From: an uncultured Ruminococcus sp.
Lineage (GTDB): Bacteria; Bacillota; Clostridia; Oscillospirales; CAG-272
Direction: 5' to 3'
Assembly (NCBI GenBank): GCA_902803255.1
Contig: CADCPG010000127.1
Span: forward strand, 1 to 5,765
DNA length: 5,765 bases
Positions 1 to 5,765 of this stretch are shown here, one piece after another. The position numbers were made by a program, and so were the translations under genes. Below the pieces are notes generated by a model. It ran no database searches. It was not told the origin of the DNA and was given only the letters and a program-made list of their open reading frames with translations. Numbering within the stretch: position 1 is the first letter of the stretch; each line of letters starts with the position of its first letter.

Positions 1-552
1 CGATTCGTCCTCGCAGTGAGCGACGATCGGCAGTCCCAGCTTCGCGGCGGTCTCCATCGCCTCGCGCATAAGAGACTCCGACTGCACTCCGACCCCGTCG
101 TCCGAAAAACCCGCAACGAACCCGCGGCATCCGGCGGCAGACTCAGGACCGAAGGCTTTCGCGATGCCGCGCATGTCGGAGAGCTCCGCTCCTCTCTCGC
201 CGACGGTGATCGACGCGAACGGATAGACCGGGATAACGGCGTCGCGGCCGATGATGTCGGTCTCCTCGCGCATATGTCCGACGCTGTCGGGGACTGGCCG
301 CAGATTGGGCATTGTGCAGACGGCAGTATATCCGCCGGCGGCTGCCGCAGCGGTGCCGGTCGCTATGCGCTCCTTATAAGAAAAGCCCGGCTCGCGAAAA
401 TGCACGTGCACGTCGCAAAAACCGGGCAATACGGTATATTTTCCGGAAACAGAAACAGTTTCGCCCGGAATACCGGCCGGGAGGGTCTGCGGCGACGTCG
501 CCGCGGGTCCTTTTGCCGCAAACTGTTCGGTTTCCTTTTTGAATGCAGTCAT
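1..552 (-). CDS. pyrC: Dihydroorotase, class I (N-terminal 184 residues; 3' end beyond window)
   Basis: This enzyme catalyses the reversible cyclisation of N-carbamoyl-aspartate to dihydroorotate, the third step of cytoplasmic de novo pyrimidine synthesis. The translation shows the metal-binding HxH of the amidohydrolase fold at H49/H51, inside LPGFCDVHVHFREPG (residues 42-56). R53 and N83 (in CTMPN) fit the substrate-binding Arg and Asn of the family. GFSDDGVGVQS at 148-158 supplies the Asp ligand (probably D152), and VAHCEDE at 177-183 supplies the next His ligand (H179). An Asp rather than a carbamylated Lys as bridging ligand, with the D-to-H spacing of 27, indicates class I. The remaining metal His and catalytic Asp would lie beyond the left edge. 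The start at 552 is set by GGAGG seven bases upstream; the frame has a stop about 95 bases further up and no other ATG. The N-terminus before HxH is about ten residues shorter than I recall for Bacillus PyrC. An own promoter and structured leader precede it. Allantoinase or dihydropyrimidinase is unlikely given the HFREPG and FSDDG motifs. Confidence 0.94.
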   Translation of the reverse strand, partial: MTAFKKETEQFAAKGPAATSPQTLPAGIPGETVSVSGKYTVLPGFCDVHVHFREPGFSYKERIATGTAAAAAGGYTAVCTMPNLRPVPDSVGHMREETDIIGRDAVIPVYPFASITVGERGAELSDMRGIAKAFGPESAAGCRGFVAGFSDDGVGVQSESLMREAMETAAKLGLPIVAHCEDES

Positions 553-559
553 AAAGCTG

Positions 560-564
560 CCTCC
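560..564 (-). promoter_or_regulatory. pyrC ribosome binding site
   Basis: On the minus strand GGAGG lies seven bases before the ATG at 552. It decides the start of pyrC, because the frame is open for a further 90 or so bases upstream with no ATG and no resemblance to a dihydroorotase N-terminus. Confidence 0.85.
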
Positions 565-582
565 GCTCTTTTGTGGACGGAC

Positions 583-612
583 AAATAAAAGTCCCGCCGA
601 AGCCGGCGAGAC
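583..612 (-). terminator. Terminator-like hairpin in the pyrC leader (candidate attenuator)
   Basis: On the minus strand GTCTCGCCG (612-604) and CGGCGGGAC (599-591) form a nine-pair stem, with one G-U pair and a four-base loop. It is followed directly by TTTTATTT (590-583). This has the form of an intrinsic terminator and lies between the pyrC promoter and the pyrC ribosome binding site, about 30 bases before the start codon. Transcription attenuation of pyr genes is well known in Firmicutes (PyrR), but I do not see a clear PyrR-binding consensus in this leader. A GCCGGC at 684-679 could pair with the GCCGGC at 607-602 in the 5' arm, a weak antiterminator candidate. Confidence 0.55.
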
Positions 613-699
613 CGATTCCGCGCACGCCAAAACACCGGTATATCATTCCGGGAACACTTATGGTGATGCGCGCCTCCGGCCGGCCGTCTGCCCCGTCCT

Positions 700-729
700 T
701 TGACTGATATATTATATCACATAAATAAT
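700..729 (+). promoter_or_regulatory. Possible plus-strand promoter overlapping the pyrC promoter
   Basis: TTGACT (700-705), an 18-base spacer and AATAAT (724-729) each match consensus at five of six positions on the plus strand. A start near 736 would produce a transcript of about 75-80 nt ending at the stem-loop and T-run at 773-813. The AT-rich region makes chance matches likely, so this is tentative. It is the only explanation I see for the plus-strand T-run after that hairpin. Confidence 0.3.
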
Positions 730-740
730 TAATGTGTCAA
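711..740 (-). promoter_or_regulatory. Sigma-A promoter for pyrC
   Basis: The minus strand carries a perfect -35 TTGACA (740-735), an 18-base spacer and a perfect -10 TATAAT (716-711). TGA directly before the -10 adds an extended -10 element. Transcription should start near 704, giving a pyrC leader of about 150 nt. This is the best promoter match in the window and indicates that pyrC is transcribed apart from the upstream PFOR gene. Confidence 0.85.
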
Positions 741-813
741 CTGTTTTTTGCAGCGTCTCCGCGGGTTTACAGAGGGCTGGCGGTCCCGGAGGACCGCCAG
801 CCCTGTATTTTTT
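736..813 (+). ncRNA. Hypothetical short RNA, antisense to the PFOR 3' untranslated region
   Basis: The segment lies between a promoter-like sequence (700-729) and a perfect 14-bp stem-loop followed by TATTTTTTAT, which together outline a short transcription unit on the plus strand. It lies opposite the sequence just after the PFOR stop codon. No RNA family is recognised and no conserved open frame is evident. The call rests only on the promoter and terminator arrangement. Confidence 0.2.
773..804 (-). terminator. Strong 14-bp stem-loop after PFOR (terminator / 3'-end hairpin)
   Basis: AGGGCTGGCGGTCC and its exact reverse complement form a perfect 14-bp stem with a four-base loop, starting 15 bases after the PFOR stop codon. 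Read on the minus strand the loop is C(TCCG)G, a member of the very stable UNCG tetraloop class, which suits a role in the PFOR transcript. The minus-strand tail is CTGTAAAC, without a proper T-run. The T-run (TTTTTT, 808-813) is on the plus-strand side. It may therefore act in both directions, as a true intrinsic terminator only for plus-strand transcription and as a stabilising 3' hairpin or weak terminator for PFOR. Confidence 0.7.
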
Positions 814-819
814 ATCCGG

Positions 820-4503
<3,684 letters not shown>

Positions 4504-4567
4504 GTGGGTTTCCTCCGTAGTATATTGAAAAAAATATTATTGCAAGGAAATGATGCGGCCGTTCACT

Positions 4568-4581
4568 CGTGTTTGAACACG
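4568..4581. promoter_or_regulatory. Palindrome CGTGTT-TG-AACACG in the PFOR 5' untranslated region (possible operator)
   Basis: Two perfect six-base arms are separated by two bases, starting about ten bases downstream of the predicted PFOR transcription start (near 4591). The two-base centre is too short for a good RNA hairpin loop, so a dimeric DNA-binding repressor is the more natural reading. It does not match the Rex or LexA/DinR consensus that I know. The regulator is unknown. Confidence 0.35.
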
Positions 4582-4597
4582 CAATGCGACATTATAT

Positions 4598-4626
4598 ATA
4601 ATATCACATTTTTGCCGAAAAGTAAA
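4598..4626 (-). promoter_or_regulatory. Promoter for PFOR
   Basis: On the minus strand TTTACT (4626-4621, four of six matches to TTGACA), a 17-base spacer and an extended -10 TGA-TATTAT (-10 at 4603-4598) lie upstream of PFOR. Transcription would start near 4591, giving a 5' untranslated region of about 88 nt. A perfect TATAAT at 4596-4591 is an alternative -10, but it has a poor -35 at the proper distance. Confidence 0.6.
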
Positions 4627-4683
4627 GGGGCGTCGGAAAAAAAGACGGCCCGGCAGCCAATAAAACGGGTTTGCGCGCCCTTT

Positions 4684-4701
4684 CCGGAGCGCGGCGTCCG
4701 G
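4684..4701. repeat. Inverted repeat CCGGA-N8-TCCGG abutting the holA -35
   Basis: Five-base perfect arms with an eight-base GC-rich centre end exactly one base before the holA -35 hexamer (4702). The position suits an activator or repressor site, but short GC-rich repeats like this arise easily by chance. Confidence 0.25.
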
Positions 4702-4730
4702 TTGACTTCTTTGCTTTTTTGATATATAAT
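4702..4730 (+). promoter_or_regulatory. Sigma-A promoter for holA
   Basis: TTGACT (4702-4707, five of six matches), an optimal 17-base spacer and a perfect TATAAT (4725-4730) lie 40 bases before the holA start codon. The predicted transcription start is about 4737. It diverges from the PFOR promoter, with roughly 75 bp between the two -35 hexamers. Confidence 0.85.
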
Positions 4731-4736
4731 ATTGTT

Positions 4737-4769
4737 ATGGTAGAAATGACCGCCGGAAAGGGGCTTTGA
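4737..4769 (+). other. Ten-codon mini-ORF (MVEMTAGKGL) directly before holA
   Basis: An ATG at 4737 falls at the predicted first base of the holA transcript and opens a ten-codon frame. Its TGA stop (4767-4769) is one base before the holA ATG. It has no room for a ribosome binding site, so translation would have to be leaderless. The holA ribosome binding site lies inside it. It may be chance, or it may couple translation into holA. Confidence 0.2.
4757..4763 (+). promoter_or_regulatory. holA ribosome binding site
   Basis: AAAGGGG, a near match to AAGGAGG, sits seven bases before the ATG at 4771. It favours that start over the ATGs at 4737 and 4746, which are out of frame with holA and close after at most ten codons. 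Confidence 0.7.
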
Positions 4770-4770
4770 G

Positions 4771-5765
4771 ATGTACGAACCGGTAGCGGAATCGGATTTC
4801 AGAAAGAAAATAAAGAACGGCATCCCCGAAGGCAGGCCACACGCGTATTTCTTTTACGGGGAAGAGGATTACCTGAAGCGCAGCGCGGTCGCGGCGGCTA
4901 AGGAGGCCATCGTATCGGACCCCTTCGATCTGACCGAGATCGGTGCCGCGACATACACACCGGAGGGGCTCGCGGCGTCGCTCGGCGTCCCGCCGCTCTT
5001 CTCGGATCACCGGCTCGTCGTGCTGACGCTCAGCCTCACCGACCTTCGTCCCGGGGAGATATCCGACCTTTGCGAAGCCGTATCGGAATGCACCCCGGAT
5101 TTCCCGTCGGTGCTGCTGCTCGACCTGCCGTCGTCGGGGTTTGACGCCGGGACCGCGAAACGCCCGTCAGCGCTCTTCAAAAAGCTCGCCGAGGCGGCCG
5201 TCCCGGTGCGGTTCGACCGCATCACCGGCGCAAGGCTGAACGGCTGGGTCGGCAGACACTACGCCGGGCACGGCGTGCTGGCGCCCGCCGGCGTATGCGC
5301 CTTCACCGTTTCATATTGCGGGAACGAGATGTTCCGCCTGGCTTCCGAGACCGACAAGATATCCTGCTATGTGCTCTCGCAGGGGCGCGATGCCGTGACG
5401 GAGGAGGACGTGAAGACCGCCGGCTGCCCGGCGGGAGAGTTCGACGCTTTCGCGCTGGCGAACGCGGTGACGGGCGGAGACCGCCGGCTCGCGCTCGACA
5501 TCCTGGCATTTCTCAAGTCGCGCCGCGAGGACCCCGTGAAGATCATGTCCGATATCATACGGGTCTTCTGCGACATGAGCGCGGTCAACACCTGCCGCAA
5601 GGCCGGGATGGACAGCCGTCAGATCTCGGAGGCGACGTCGATCAAACCCTATCCGCTCAGCCGCTACACCGCGGCGATCGATTCGATGAAGGACCCCGAC
5701 AGGACGCTGTCGAGGGCGCTCGCACTGACCGCCGGAGCCGACGGAGGAGTCAAAGGCTACGGGCG
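4771..5765 (+). CDS. holA: DNA polymerase III subunit delta (331 codons visible; 3' end beyond window)
   Basis: HolA is the clamp-loader subunit that opens the beta sliding clamp and loads it onto primed DNA in the replisome. The N-terminus carries the family signature AYFFYGEEDYLKR (residues 25-37), where GEE replaces a working Walker A loop; delta does not hydrolyse ATP. The middle region has YCGNEMFRLASETDKI (182-197), which fits the conserved family pattern of a GN-type turn followed by L..E..KI. The C-terminal helical collar domain begins near RREDPVKIMSDIIRVF (251-266). The family is usually about 330-350 residues, so only a short tail should be missing. The gene has its own promoter and diverges from PFOR, with no functional link apparent. 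Sequence similarity in this family is low, but the combination of N-terminal signature, length and collar motif makes the call firm. Confidence 0.9.
   Translation, partial: MYEPVAESDFRKKIKNGIPEGRPHAYFFYGEEDYLKRSAVAAAKEAIVSDPFDLTEIGAATYTPEGLAASLGVPPLFSDHRLVVLTLSLTDLRPGEISDLCEAVSECTPDFPSVLLLDLPSSGFDAGTAKRPSALFKKLAEAAVPVRFDRITGARLNGWVGRHYAGHGVLAPAGVCAFTVSYCGNEMFRLASETDKISCYVLSQGRDAVTEEDVKTAGCPAGEFDAFALANAVTGGDRRLALDILAFLKSRREDPVKIMSDIIRVFCDMSAVNTCRKAGMDSRQISEATSIKPYPLSRYTAAIDSMKDPDRTLSRALALTAGADGGVKGYG

Noticed and set aside
16..588. A 190-codon plus-strand open frame
   Set aside because: It is antisense and in register to pyrC, whose dihydroorotase motifs are unmistakable on the minus strand.
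374..646. A 90-codon minus-strand frame starting in the pyrC leader, as a leader peptide
   Set aside because: It runs into pyrC in another frame, has no ribosome binding site at its start and no run of regulatory codons. It looks like a chance frame in GC-rich DNA.
632..648. CCGG-N9-CCGG small palindrome in the pyrC leader
   Set aside because: Four-base arms with a nine-base loop are too weak to support a call; mentioned only as possible minor leader structure.
4591..4619. Alternative PFOR promoter using the perfect TATAAT at 4596-4591
   Set aside because: The sequence at the proper -35 distance (TTCGGC) matches consensus poorly. The overlapping extended -10 with TTTACT at 17 bases is better, though both may contribute.
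4628..4651. Hairpin GGGC-GTC / GAC-G-GCCC in the divergent region as a terminator
   Set aside because: The stem is only seven pairs with a bulge and a nine-base loop, and no gene lies upstream of it on either strand within the region.

Overview
The window looks like chromosomal DNA from a moderately GC-rich anaerobic member of the Firmicutes, most likely class Clostridia. The grounds are a one-polypeptide pyruvate:ferredoxin oxidoreductase of clostridial type, GGAGG ribosome binding sites, AT-rich intergenic regions with near-consensus sigma-A promoters, and a Firmicutes-style HolA. The genus cannot be fixed from the sequence alone. I see no mobile element, CRISPR array, tRNA or rRNA.

Layout. 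The left edge (1-552, minus strand) is the N-terminal part of a class I dihydroorotase (pyrC, de novo pyrimidine synthesis), running off the window. A 267-bp region (553-819) follows. It carries a near-consensus minus-strand promoter for pyrC, a leader of about 150 nt with a terminator-like hairpin just ahead of the pyrC ribosome binding site, and a strong 14-bp stem-loop after the next gene. The centre (820-4503, minus strand) is one complete gene for pyruvate:ferredoxin oxidoreductase (1227 aa), with all expected cofactor-binding motifs. A second 267-bp region (4504-4770) is a divergent promoter region. The right end (4771-5765, plus strand) is holA, the DNA polymerase III delta subunit, almost complete but cut by the window edge.

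The three genes are separate housekeeping units rather than one pathway: pyrimidine synthesis, pyruvate oxidation to acetyl-CoA with ferredoxin reduction, and clamp loading in replication. Each appears to have its own promoter. I found no clearly new multi-gene system. The most interesting signals are regulatory: a possible attenuator in the pyrC leader; a possible short plus-strand RNA (about 736-813) whose promoter overlaps the pyrC promoter and whose terminator is the stem-loop at the PFOR 3' end; a 14-bp palindrome just downstream of the predicted PFOR start of transcription; and a ten-codon mini-ORF at the predicted 5' end of the holA message.
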